Assembly (NCBI GenBank): GCA_964356705.1
Contig: CAYHIN010000003.1
Location: 1-36,661, forward strand
Source of the DNA: CAYHIN01 sp964356705
GTDB taxonomy: Bacteria; Patescibacteriota; Microgenomatia; CAZETR01; Amesbacteraceae
Direction of reading: 5' to 3'
Length of the DNA stretch: 36,661 bases
Both the position numbers and the translations under genes were made by a program. The notes under the pieces were generated by a model. It did not search any database, had not been told where the DNA came from, and was given only the letters and a program-made list of their open reading frames with translations. Positions 28,106 to 36,413 of this stretch are shown piece after piece (position 1 is the stretch's first letter; each line of letters opens with the position of its first letter).

Positions 28106-29172
28106 GCTGACTCTCCTTTCGAAAAACGAGCCACTTCTGCAGGTCTCAACGAATAGGCTTGTGCAGTCTCAATGGTCAATTTCCCCTCTCTAACCAATCT
28201 GCCCAAAACCTGTTCCAAACTAGTCATACCATATTCGCTCGAGGTCATAATAATATTGTCCAGCATATGTGTTCTTCCATCACGAATTGCAGCCCTAATG
28301 GCAGGCGTTCCCAACATGATTTCATAAGCCACGATCCTGCCTCCTCCGACCACCGGCACCAACCTCTGAGAAAAAACTGCCTCCAAATTTGCCGAAAGCT
28401 GCAGCCTTATCTGCGGCTGTTGGTTTTCTGGAAATACATCCACGATTCTGTCAATTGTTTGGGAAGCAGAATTGGTGTGTAGCGTCGCAAAGACCAAATG
28501 TCCTGTTTCTGCGATAGTCAATGCTGCAGCAATCGTTTCATAATCCCGCATTTCTCCAATCAACACCACATCGGGGTCTTCGCGCAATATCGATCTCAAA
28601 GCTATATCCCACGAATGTGTGTCGTTATGTACTTCACGTTGCGATACTATTGCCCGAGAAGAGCTATGGACATACTCGATCGGATCCTCGATGGTCACAA
28701 TATGCACCGACCGTGTCCGATTTATCTCGTCCAATATTGCAGCCAATGTAGTAGATTTTCCCTGACCTGTAGGTCCAGTAACCAATATAAACCCCTGTCT
28801 CAAGGTAGTAAAATCTCGACAAATTCTCGGCAAGCCCAACATCTCAATACTCGGAATGTTCTTGGGCACCAATCTAAAACTACCCGCCATTGTTCCTTTT
28901 TGGAAATAAGTATTTACTCTAAATCTTGCTCGATCAGTCAGTGCAAAAGAAAAATCCAATTCTTTGTTAGCGGCCAAGATTTGCTTCTGGTCTTCCGAAA
29001 TTACTCCCATCATCAAAGACTCAACTGTTTTTTGATCCAATATTTCAGTTGCAGGAATAGATACCAATTCTCCATCAATCCGCACTATCGGTTGTGAGCC
29101 AACCACCAAATGCAAATCGGAAGCCTTTTTATCCAACGCGTAAGTCAGTAGTTCCTGTATTGTCATAATCAT
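28102..29172 (-). CDS. pilT: Type IV pilus retraction ATPase PilT
   Basis: A protein of 356 residues. Features include an N-terminal PAS-like domain, Walker A GPTGQGKST (about 132-140), an Asp box in IVTIEDPIEYVH, Walker B VVLIGEMRD and the His box TGHLVFATLHTNSA. A C-terminal AIRAAIRDG corresponds to the AIRNLIRE signature needed for retraction. It disassembles pili to give twitching or DNA uptake. The gene starts at the last base of pilB. Confidence 0.95.
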   Translation of the reverse strand: MIMTIQELLTYALDKKASDLHLVVGSQPIVRIDGELVSIPATEILDQKTVESLMMGVISEDQKQILAANKELDFSFALTDRARFRVNTYFQKGTMAGSFRLVPKNIPSIEMLGLPRICRDFTTLRQGFILVTGPTGQGKSTTLAAILDEINRTRSVHIVTIEDPIEYVHSSSRAIVSQREVHNDTHSWDIALRSILREDPDVVLIGEMRDYETIAAALTIAETGHLVFATLHTNSASQTIDRIVDVFPENQQPQIRLQLSANLEAVFSQRLVPVVGGGRIVAYEIMLGTPAIRAAIRDGRTHMLDNIIMTSSEYGMTSLEQVLGRLVREGKLTIETAQAYSLRPAEVARFSKGESA

Positions 29173-30902
29173 TATTCCTGCGCCACTCGCAGCACCTCCT
29201 CAATCGTAGTAACTCCCTCAATCACTTTCATATATCCATCCTGTTTCATAGTAATCATACCCTCTTCTACCGCAATTTTTTCAATCTCCAAGGCAGGAGA
29301 CCTCTCAAGTAGTTTTCTTCCCACCTTCTCGCTCACGGGCAACACCTCAAAGATTCCTACTCTTCCTTTATATCCGGTGCCACCACATTCTTCACAACCG
29401 CCCCCCTTAAAAAAGAGGGCTTTCGTATCATCGATTGTCCACAATTTACCGAGCAAACCTTTCATCTCTCTAATTACCGCTTCTACTGGTACATACGAAC
29501 CCCTACATACGTCACAGATCTTTCGAACGACTCTCTGACCTACTATCGCAGTAATCGTAGATGCTAGTAAGTAAGGCTCGGCGCGCATGTCCAGAAGTCT
29601 AGGCAGTGCTCCCGACGCCGAATTTGTATGTAGGGTTGAAAATACAAGATGACCAGTCAGAGATGCCTGCACAGCCAGATCGGCAGTCTCTTGATCTCGG
29701 ATTTCTCCTACCATAATAACGTTGGGGTCTTGACGCAAAAAAGACCTGAGTCCGGAGGCAAATGTCAGCCCCGCCTGCGGATTAATCTGGACCTGGTTCA
29801 CTCCTGCAATCTGATACTCCACTGGATCTTCCAACGTAACCACGTTCACTTTTGTCGTGTTTATCTTCGACAACACAGAGTACAAAGTGGTGGTCTTTCC
29901 AGATCCCGTCGGTCCAGTTACCAAAATAATTCCATGTGGCCGTAAAATGTTTTCCTCCAAATTCTTCAAAGCCCTTCCTCGTAGTCCCAACTCTTGCAGA
30001 GTGGGAACCACGCCAGTTTTTTTCAAAAGCCTCATCACAATCTTTTCACCAAACACAGTGGGAAGCGTTGACACCCGCAGATCGATCTCCTCGGTGTCCG
30101 TCTGAAAATTAAATCTCCCGTCTTGGGGAATTCTTCTCTCGTCTATTTTCAAGTCAGATAATATCTTAATTCTTGAAATCAGCGCGTCATGAATCTTTCT
30201 GGGCAATACGAGTTTTTCGTGCAAGATACCATCGATCCTATATCGAACCCTCGTTCTATCCTCCAGAGGTTCTATATGTACATCAGAAGCTCGCGATTTA
30301 GCAGCAAATTCCAAGACCGTCGTCACAATCTTGGCAATTGGCGCCTCTTTAATCAGCTCGTTTACTCTGCGCACATTTACCGTTTTTATCTCTACGTTAC
30401 CTGCCCCCCCCGCTTCTTTTAGAGCCGCCGTCACTTCCGTAGACAAACTTTGCTGGTATCTTAAATCCAGCGCTTCCTTTACCAAATCGGCGTCTGCTGC
30501 AAACGCCTTTACCTTCACTCCAGATTTTTTCTCTATAAACTCAATTGCCGGTAAATCCAAAGGATTCGCCATCGCCACTTCCAGTTCATTTGTAGCGGGT
30601 GAATAATTGAACGGAACCAGCAAAAAACGGGTTGCTACCGCCCGATCCACATACCCCAAGGCCACAGGAGAAGAAGCTTGATCAGAAATACTTACATAGG
30701 GGATCCCAAAAAACTTCGCCCTGGCTTTTGTCCAATCCTGTTTTGAAATCAGTTTTTTTTCGATCAGATACTCATCAATCGCCAAGCCTCGATTCACAAA
30801 CTCTTCCCTTGCTTGATCAGCCTGAGATTTGGTAAGCAGCTTCCCCTCGACCAAAGTCGCAAGTATCCCCAACAAACTATCCGAGCTCTGGGCAGGCATC
30901 AT
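29172..30902 (-). CDS. pilB: Type IV pilus extension ATPase PilB
   Basis: A GspE-family protein of 576 residues. The start at 30902 (MMPAQSSDSLLG) is chosen because a TACAAT box with extended TGT ends six bases before it; a longer frame reads into the divergent gene. An N-terminal MshEN-like domain is followed by Walker A GPTGSGKTT, an Asp box VVTLEDPVEY, Walker B VIMVGEIRD, and a tetracysteine zinc loop (CDVCRGSY and CEECGGTGYKGR). It powers pilin addition and is the first gene of the pilus operon. Confidence 0.95.
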   Translation of the reverse strand: MMPAQSSDSLLGILATLVEGKLLTKSQADQAREEFVNRGLAIDEYLIEKKLISKQDWTKARAKFFGIPYVSISDQASSPVALGYVDRAVATRFLLVPFNYSPATNELEVAMANPLDLPAIEFIEKKSGVKVKAFAADADLVKEALDLRYQQSLSTEVTAALKEAGGAGNVEIKTVNVRRVNELIKEAPIAKIVTTVLEFAAKSRASDVHIEPLEDRTRVRYRIDGILHEKLVLPRKIHDALISRIKILSDLKIDERRIPQDGRFNFQTDTEEIDLRVSTLPTVFGEKIVMRLLKKTGVVPTLQELGLRGRALKNLEENILRPHGIILVTGPTGSGKTTTLYSVLSKINTTKVNVVTLEDPVEYQIAGVNQVQINPQAGLTFASGLRSFLRQDPNVIMVGEIRDQETADLAVQASLTGHLVFSTLHTNSASGALPRLLDMRAEPYLLASTITAIVGQRVVRKICDVCRGSYVPVEAVIREMKGLLGKLWTIDDTKALFFKGGGCEECGGTGYKGRVGIFEVLPVSEKVGRKLLERSPALEIEKIAVEEGMITMKQDGYMKVIEGVTTIEEVLRVAQE

Positions 30903-30914
30903 ATAATCATTGTA
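30902..30914. promoter_or_regulatory. Interlocked divergent -10 elements (pilB / holB-like)
   Basis: On the minus strand TACAAT (30914-30909, extended TGT) ends six bases before the pilB ATG at 30902. On the plus strand TATAAT (30902-30907) ends eleven bases before the holB-like ATG at 30919. The plus -10 begins on the first base of pilB, so only 16 bases separate the two coding regions. Confidence 0.5.
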
Positions 30915-30918
30915 ACAA

Positions 30919-31521
30919 ATGCACTCCTTTATCGTTAATACACAAAACTTTCCCATGGATCAGTATCATCTGCATATTGTTCCTGAGACATCCATCGGTA
31001 TCGATGAAGTCAGGTCCCTGCAAAACTTTTTATCCAAAAAACCAAGTGGTGGCAAAAAAAATATCGTGATTCTCCACGACGCCCATCTTCTGACTTTGCC
31101 AGCCCAGCAAGCCATACTAAAAACCCTCGAGGAGCCACCCGGTGATTCACAGATTTATCTCGTCACCTCCCAGCCCGATTCACTTCTCCCGACTATCCTA
31201 TCTAGGTGTCAGATCATTAGTCCGCAACATACGACTTATATGTCCAATGCGACCTATATGTCTTATATAGAAAAACTACTATCCTCCTCTTCAGCAGGCG
31301 AGCGCCTCGAGATATTGGACAGCGCCAACTTCGATCGTAGATCAGCTCTCGACTTCCTCAATCAATTCGAACTCTATTTGCACTCACAAGTCATCCTGAG
31401 AGCAGCGAAGGATCCAGAAAAAATATACAATCTAATCTCCCAAGCCCGCATCTATCTCAAATCCAACTGCTCCCTCCGCTTAATTTTAAATTACCTAGCT
31501 ACACAATTTACACACTTGTAA
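30919..31521 (+). CDS. holB: DNA polymerase III delta-prime-like protein, short form
   Basis: A protein of 200 residues against about 330 for delta-prime. IGIDEVRSLQNFLSKKP, KKNIVILHDAHLLTLPAQQAILKTLEEPPG and LVTSQPDSLLPTILSRCQII are the central clamp-loader motifs, including the SRC sensor. The N-terminal part with the P-loop is absent, so it cannot bind ATP in the classical way. Two repeat insertions fall downstream of the motifs: a 9-bp array encoding TYM-SNA-TYM-SYI (about 106-117) and a palindromic repeat giving VILRAAKDP (about 157-165). It probably serves the clamp loader; a degenerate or different role is possible. Confidence 0.8.
   Translation: MHSFIVNTQNFPMDQYHLHIVPETSIGIDEVRSLQNFLSKKPSGGKKNIVILHDAHLLTLPAQQAILKTLEEPPGDSQIYLVTSQPDSLLPTILSRCQIISPQHTTYMSNATYMSYIEKLLSSSSAGERLEILDSANFDRRSALDFLNQFELYLHSQVILRAAKDPEKIYNLISQARIYLKSNCSLRLILNYLATQFTHL
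31233..31268. repeat. 9-bp tandem repeat array in holB-like gene (4 units)
   Basis: GACTTATAT, GTCCAATGC, GACCTATAT, GTCTTATAT follow each other exactly. The array is in frame. Confidence 0.85.
31393..31413. repeat. Palindromic repeat inside holB-like gene
   Basis: ATCCT...AGGAT arms around GAGAGCAGCGA, flanked by GTC and CCAG as in recG copy 2. In frame, encoding ILRAAKD. Confidence 0.75.
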
Positions 31522-31542
31522 CGACCGTTACAACTATGTAAA
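31507..31542. other. Long hairpin spanning the holB-like stop codon
   Basis: TTTACACACTTGTAAC (31507-31522) and GTTACAACTATGTAAA (31527-31542) form a 16-base stem with two mismatches around GACC. There is no U-tract afterwards. The 78-bp space before gyrB contains this stem and the gyrB promoter. Confidence 0.55.
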
Positions 31543-31561
31543 TTACTACTACTACAAGTCA

Positions 31562-31590
31562 TTGAACCATGCATCTCGGCCTGTTATTAT
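31562..31590 (+). promoter_or_regulatory. Promoter of gyrB
   Basis: TTGAAC (31562-31567), a 17-bp spacer and TATTAT (31585-31590), which ends nine bases before the ATG at 31600. Confidence 0.5.
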
Positions 31591-31599
31591 TCCTTTCGC

Positions 31600-33513
31600 A
31601 TGGCCACCAAAACTCCTTCCTACTCAGCCCAAGATATCCAGGTCCTCGAAGGTCTAGAACCAGTCCGAAAGCGCCCAGGCATGTATATAGGAGACACCGG
31701 TGAAAAAGGCTTGCATCATCTAGCCTACGAGCTTGTTACAAACAGTGTGGACGAGGCTTTAGCAGGTTTCGGCAAAAAGATCTGGGTCACCATTCACACT
31801 GATGGATCTCTCTCAGTTCAAGACGAAGGTCGCGGTATTCCGGTAGACTTGCACAAGTCAGGAGTGTCAGCTCTAGAGCTCGCCATGACCAAGCTCCACG
31901 CCGGAGGCAAATTTTCCGAGAGCGCATACAAAGTCTCAGGTGGTCTACACGGAGTCGGCGCCTCAGTCATCAATGCCTTGTCAGAACGCACCCGAGTCGA
32001 GGTCAGGCGCGACGACAAGATTTATTTCCAAGAGTACAAGGTCGGTGTCCCCAAAGGCGATGTGACGACAACCAAAACTTCAGAAGCAGGTCAAAACTTA
32101 AAAACCGGCACATTTACTAGATTTCTTCCGGACAAAACCATGTTTACGACCGTTACCTGGGATGCAAAACATATCGAAGGCACAGTTAGAAACTTGGCTT
32201 ATTTGATTGCCGGGCTCCACTTTTATTTCTCAGACGAGCGCACTAAAGTTTCCAAACAATTTTATTTTGAAGGCGGTATTAAATCTTTGGTGTCCCATCT
32301 CAATCGTGACAAAAAATCCCTTACTGTACCCATTTTTGTCGAAAAAACTATCGAGGGAGTTGGCATCGAAGCTGCCATTCAGTACACCGACAGTTTCAAC
32401 GAGGTCCTCCAATCATTTGTAAACACCGTCGTCACCTATGACGGCGGCACCCACGTTACAGGATTTCGTATTGCCCTCACTCGTGCCATCAATGATTATG
32501 CAAAAAAAGCCGGCTTTGTAAAAGACGGGGAGGGCTTGACCGGCGAAGACACCCGCGAGGGATTGACTGCCGTCATCAATATCAAGATGCCCACTCAGCA
32601 GATCCAGTTCGAGTCCCAGACCAAAGCCAAATTAAACAATGCCGAGGTCCAAGGTTACGTAAATACCGCCATCAAAGAGACTCTAGATACTTATTTTGAG
32701 GAAAATCCCTCAGAGGCCAGGCGCGTCATCGAAAAAGTTACTCTCGCAGCCCGTGCTCGTTTGGCAGCCAGAGCCGCCAAAGATGCCGTCTTACGAAAAG
32801 GCGCCCTCGAGGGTATGACCTTGCCAGGCAAGCTGGCCGATTGTCAGTCCCGCGATCCAGCCGAGTGTGAGCTATATCTGGTCGAGGGACAATCAGCCGG
32901 CGGCAGTGCCAAAAATGGTCGCGATCGCAAGTTCCAAGCTATTTTACCTCTGCGAGGTAAGGTTCTAAATACCGAGCGCGCTCAACTGGACAAAGTGATT
33001 GCTTTCGAAGAGCTCAAGTCACTGACCATTGCTCTGGGCATGGGCATCGGCGACACGGTGAACACCGCCAAGCTTCGGTATCACCGGGTCATCATCATGA
33101 CTGATGCCGATGTAGACGGCTCGCACATTGCCTGTCTCCTCATGACCTTCTTCTATCGTCACTTACCATACATAGTATCTGGCGGGCATCTATATCTGGC
33201 CCAACCTCCTCTGTACAAAGTCGAAGTCGCCAAACAAGAATTTTATGTATATTCCGATGCCCAAAAAGATGCCACTCTGGCCAAATTTCCCGGTCAAAAG
33301 TTCAATCTCCAGCGCTACAAAGGTCTAGGTGAGATGAACGCCGAAGAGCTCTGGACCACGACCATGAATCCCGCCAATCGGATCCTAAAAAAAGTAAATG
33401 TGGCCGATGCAGCCGAAGCCGACCACGTCTTTTCGACCCTGATGGGTGACGAAGTCCCACCCAGGAAAAAATTCATCACCACCCACGCCAGAAGCGCAAA
33501 TCTCGATATCTAA
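31600..33513 (+). CDS. gyrB: DNA gyrase subunit B
   Basis: A protein of 637 residues, the compact form without the E. coli insertion. The GHKL ATPase domain shows NSVDEALAG, DEGRGIPVD and GGLHGVGASVINALS. The transducer is followed by a TOPRIM domain with YLVEGQSAGGSA and MTDADVDGSHIACLL, and the C-terminus has LQRYKGLGEMNAEELWTTTMNP. With GyrA it forms the type II topoisomerase that introduces negative supercoils. gyrA is not in the window. ParE is an alternative that sequence alone does not fully exclude, but a single such enzyme is typical for small genomes. Confidence 0.93.
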   Translation: MATKTPSYSAQDIQVLEGLEPVRKRPGMYIGDTGEKGLHHLAYELVTNSVDEALAGFGKKIWVTIHTDGSLSVQDEGRGIPVDLHKSGVSALELAMTKLHAGGKFSESAYKVSGGLHGVGASVINALSERTRVEVRRDDKIYFQEYKVGVPKGDVTTTKTSEAGQNLKTGTFTRFLPDKTMFTTVTWDAKHIEGTVRNLAYLIAGLHFYFSDERTKVSKQFYFEGGIKSLVSHLNRDKKSLTVPIFVEKTIEGVGIEAAIQYTDSFNEVLQSFVNTVVTYDGGTHVTGFRIALTRAINDYAKKAGFVKDGEGLTGEDTREGLTAVINIKMPTQQIQFESQTKAKLNNAEVQGYVNTAIKETLDTYFEENPSEARRVIEKVTLAARARLAARAAKDAVLRKGALEGMTLPGKLADCQSRDPAECELYLVEGQSAGGSAKNGRDRKFQAILPLRGKVLNTERAQLDKVIAFEELKSLTIALGMGIGDTVNTAKLRYHRVIIMTDADVDGSHIACLLMTFFYRHLPYIVSGGHLYLAQPPLYKVEVAKQEFYVYSDAQKDATLAKFPGQKFNLQRYKGLGEMNAEELWTTTMNPANRILKKVNVADAAEADHVFSTLMGDEVPPRKKFITTHARSANLDI

Positions 33514-33515
33514 CC

Positions 33516-33524
33516 TGCTAAACT
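33516..33524 (+). promoter_or_regulatory. Extended -10 element (TGCTAAACT), leaderless type
   Basis: TAAACT with an extended TGC ends six bases before the ATG at 33531. Confidence 0.35.
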
Positions 33525-33530
33525 TACAGC

Positions 33531-34724
33531 ATGGAACCAGAGATTATCATCCCTCCCAAGAAGTCTTATCCCATAAGGTCCATGCTCATTTATTCAGGAG
33601 CAATTTTGGCTGTACTACTAGCTTTTTTTACCGGTCGTTTTTCTCAGAAAATAATTAGTGTTCCAAATCCCAACTCTGCCCTCCCAACTCAAACGAGACT
33701 TCTCCAACCCACTACAGAAACGGCTCCACGTCCCTCCCGTGTCCCGACTATTACCCTGCCTCCCATTAAATCTACTTTCTCATATCCCAAGGTTGCTTAT
33801 ATGATTAACAACGATATTTGGACCCAATCTTCACCCGAGACTGCAAAGCAGATTACCCAAACCAACGGCTCAGTCTCCAAAGTTGCTTATCACACTTACA
33901 CAGACAAAATTGCTTTCATAAAGGGTGAGGTCATACAGGAGCATCTCAAAAACAAACGTATAGAACCCTCATCTGTCCACTTAATATCCAGAGGAATCGA
34001 CAAAGAAATACTTAGTCTCACTTACTCGACTAACGGAGATTACACTTCTCAGTTAAGAGATCTGGCCTTTTCAAACGATGGCAGTCTGCTCGCAATCACC
34101 ACTTCCGATTCGGTATATATCTACACCATATCCACCGATCAAATCAAAAAAGTGTACACCTCAGAAAAGTTTGGTCATGACTTATACGCCTTTCTTAAAC
34201 CTGTTTTCTCTCCAGACAATCAACATGTTTTATTAACGATTGGATACCAGGAAGGATCGTCAAATAGTGTACTAAATCTTCAGACCACGGTACTGACAGA
34301 CTTAGGAAACTCGTCCTATGTCTCAGGCATAAGATATCTTGGATGGGACGGTAGCCTAATATATGGTATCAGCTACGAATACGGAGTTGATAAGTCAAAA
34401 GTAGTCGGCATAAATCCAAACTCACTTGAAAAATATTCTTATTTCGAAATAGATACCCAACTTACGGACGCACGTCTGCAGTCTCCTTCTCAATTTGTTC
34501 TCTCAGGATTTACCGATCAAAAAATCGAGCTCTCTTATATATATCGGCACAACGCGTCAGAAAACAAATCTCCCATCTCAGTACAAACTCAGGATTCTTT
34601 TTTCGATATAACTTCATCCCCAAATTCCAATGTCTTCTTTGCCAGTAGAAACGGGGGTCTTTTTGCAATTTATTCATCAAACTCCCATTTTGAGCTCAAT
34701 TACCTCGGGCCAGGATCACTATGA
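33531..34724 (+). CDS. Membrane-anchored beta-propeller-like surface protein
   Basis: A protein of 397 residues. One membrane helix (about 18-38, MLIYSGAILAVLLAFFTGRF) with a Lys/Arg-containing N-terminus inside, then a Pro/Thr-rich linker (about 45-80), then an extracellular domain made of repeated strand-turn units such as DLAFSNDGSLLAITTSDSVYIY and PVFSPDNQHVLLTIG. The xFSxDxxxLA pattern is that of WD40/TolB-type propellers, about five or six blades. No catalytic motif is evident. It overlaps the next gene by four bases (ATGA), so the two probably work together. Function unknown. Confidence 0.75.
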   Translation: MEPEIIIPPKKSYPIRSMLIYSGAILAVLLAFFTGRFSQKIISVPNPNSALPTQTRLLQPTTETAPRPSRVPTITLPPIKSTFSYPKVAYMINNDIWTQSSPETAKQITQTNGSVSKVAYHTYTDKIAFIKGEVIQEHLKNKRIEPSSVHLISRGIDKEILSLTYSTNGDYTSQLRDLAFSNDGSLLAITTSDSVYIYTISTDQIKKVYTSEKFGHDLYAFLKPVFSPDNQHVLLTIGYQEGSSNSVLNLQTTVLTDLGNSSYVSGIRYLGWDGSLIYGISYEYGVDKSKVVGINPNSLEKYSYFEIDTQLTDARLQSPSQFVLSGFTDQKIELSYIYRHNASENKSPISVQTQDSFFDITSSPNSNVFFASRNGGLFAIYSSNSHFELNYLGPGSL

Positions 34725-35035
34725 AAAATCTATTCGCCACAATTTTCAAAACAATTGCTTATTTTTTCCTCTCATACCTAGCACCTTTTGTCGGCTTCTT
34801 TATTTCGTTTCTGTTTGTTTGGAAAAACGGCATTTTCACTGAGTTATCCAGAATGAATGCCATAGAAGAACTAATCATAGTTTGGGGACCAATCACAATC
34901 ACCACTCTCGCAGGATTATATTCAGCAAAACATGCAGATAAGTGGTGGTTAAAAGTTATCTATATGGTTCCCACAGTTTTTGTGGCTTATATGTATTGGA
35001 CTTATACACAGACCGGTTCCATACTACCTTTCTAA
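34721..35035 (+). CDS. Small membrane protein (104 aa)
   Basis: Three hydrophobic segments are visible (about 11-33, 49-66 and 76-94), rich in aromatic residues. It is translationally coupled to the preceding propeller-like gene by ATGA. Family not recognised; a membrane partner of that surface protein is the simplest reading. Confidence 0.75.
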   Translation: MKNLFATIFKTIAYFFLSYLAPFVGFFISFLFVWKNGIFTELSRMNAIEELIIVWGPITITTLAGLYSAKHADKWWLKVIYMVPTVFVAYMYWTYTQTGSILPF

Positions 35036-35037
35036 GA

Positions 35038-35055
35038 TATCCTATAGTCCTATCT
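35038..35055. repeat. Two units of the 9-bp repeat
   Basis: TATCCTATA and GTCCTATCT, just after the 104-residue gene. Matches the consensus of the longer arrays. Confidence 0.5.
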
Positions 35056-35070
35056 TTTTATCAGATTTTC

Positions 35071-35079
35071 TGTTATAAT
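35071..35079 (+). promoter_or_regulatory. Extended -10 promoter (TGTTATAAT) of the helicase gene
   Basis: A perfect TATAAT with extended TGT lies 67 bases before the ATG, so this is one of the few genes here with a real 5' leader of about 60 nt, as is common for cold-responsive RNA helicases. Confidence 0.55.
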
Positions 35080-35146
35080 AACCTCTGATTTAAGTAGCAA
35101 AAGAAACGGATTTTACCCTTCTTGATTGTGACTTGGATTAAGCACA

Positions 35147-36364
35147 ATGTTCAAGTATCGAAACAGACACAGCACTCCTTCTCGTGGTCCTCAAGGCCGG
35201 GGTCCCTACCAGCCCTATATAAGACCCAGAGGGGGACAAAGACGGATCTCCAAGTTGGAAGGTCGCGATCCTTCTATGTTCGTCAGAACAGCCAGCCTCA
35301 ACACGCCCGAGCAAGAGATCTATACACCCACTCATACATTTGACACATTTGATATCAGTCCTGAGCTCAAAGCCACTATCAAGACTCGCAACTATGCCGA
35401 ACTTACTCCCATCCAAGATCAAGCCATCCAACCTATATTAGACGGCCGTGATGTGATTGGCTTGGCAAATACCGGTACCGGCAAGACTGCAGCTTTCTTG
35501 ATTCCGATTCTAGACAAAATCCTCAAAGATAGAAAACAAAAAGCCATCATCTTGGCCCCTACCCGTGAACTAGCTTTACAAATAGACGATGAGTTTCGCA
35601 AGTTTGCTTTTGGCCTCAAAGTATTCTCCACTGTGGCCATAGGCGGAGCTCCCATTCAAAATCAGATATATAACTTGAGGAGAAACCCAAATGTAGTGAT
35701 AGGCACTCCTGGTCGCATCAAAGATCTCATTCAGCAAAATATTTTAGGCCTGGGCCAGTTTTCCACTTTTGTCTTGGATGAAGTAGATCTCATGGTTGAT
35801 ATCGGTTTTATAAATGACGTCGAGTATTTTGTCTCCTTGCTCCCACACCAGAGACAATCACTCTTTTTCTCAGCTACCATGTCTCCCAAGGTAAAGACTA
35901 TCCTGGACAAATTTGTCTACAATCCCGTGACCGTCAGTATAAAAAAGCAAGATACGTCAGAAAACGTCCACCAAAATGTCATTAAAGTTGGAATGGGTGC
36001 CAAAAAGCTCGAACTGCTCCATGACTTGCTCGTCAAAAGTGAGTTCCAAAAGGTCCTCATTTTTGGCCGCACCAAGCATGGACTAAACAAACTGCACGAA
36101 GAGTTAGTCGCTCGCGGCTTCAAAGTCGGAGTGATTCACAGCAATAAGTCCCAGAGCCAAAGACAGACCATCCTGCGCAATTTCAAGCAAAACTTTATCA
36201 AAATTTTACTAGCAACCGACGTCGCCAGTAGGGGACTAGATATAGATAACGTATCTCACGTCATCAACTACGATCTTCCCGAAAACTACGAAGATTATAT
36301 TCATCGTATCGGTCGCACTGGCCGCGCCGGCAAGATCGGCCACGCCCTAACATTCGTTAGTTAA
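35147..36364 (+). CDS. DEAD-box RNA helicase (DEVD variant)
   Basis: A protein of 405 residues with a basic Arg/Gly-rich N-terminal extension (about 1-45), then helicase motifs: Q motif before AIQPILDGRDVIG, Walker A ANTGTGKT, APTRELALQI, GTPGRI, VLDEVDLMVDIGF (Walker B; DEVD in place of DEAD), SAT, LATDVASRGLDI and HRIGRTGRAG. It unwinds RNA, most likely in ribosome assembly or mRNA decay. It ends soon after motif VI, without a C-terminal RNA-binding domain. A 9-bp repeat array follows the stop. Confidence 0.94.
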   Translation: MFKYRNRHSTPSRGPQGRGPYQPYIRPRGGQRRISKLEGRDPSMFVRTASLNTPEQEIYTPTHTFDTFDISPELKATIKTRNYAELTPIQDQAIQPILDGRDVIGLANTGTGKTAAFLIPILDKILKDRKQKAIILAPTRELALQIDDEFRKFAFGLKVFSTVAIGGAPIQNQIYNLRRNPNVVIGTPGRIKDLIQQNILGLGQFSTFVLDEVDLMVDIGFINDVEYFVSLLPHQRQSLFFSATMSPKVKTILDKFVYNPVTVSIKKQDTSENVHQNVIKVGMGAKKLELLHDLLVKSEFQKVLIFGRTKHGLNKLHEELVARGFKVGVIHSNKSQSQRQTILRNFKQNFIKILLATDVASRGLDIDNVSHVINYDLPENYEDYIHRIGRTGRAGKIGHALTFVS

Positions 36365-36370
36365 TTATTT

Positions 36371-36406
36371 GTCCTATTTGACCTATCTGTCCTATTGGAC
36401 TTAAAA
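36371..36406. repeat. 9-bp tandem repeat array, intergenic (4 units)
   Basis: GTCCTATTT, GACCTATCT, GTCCTATTG and a degenerate GACTTAAAA between the helicase gene and ppa. The last unit overlaps the ppa -10 box. Confidence 0.8.
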
Positions 36407-36407
36407 T
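36402..36407 (+). promoter_or_regulatory. -10-like element (TAAAAT) of ppa, leaderless type
   Basis: TAAAAT ends six bases before the ATG at 36414. Confidence 0.4.
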
Positions 36408-36413
36408 CACCTT

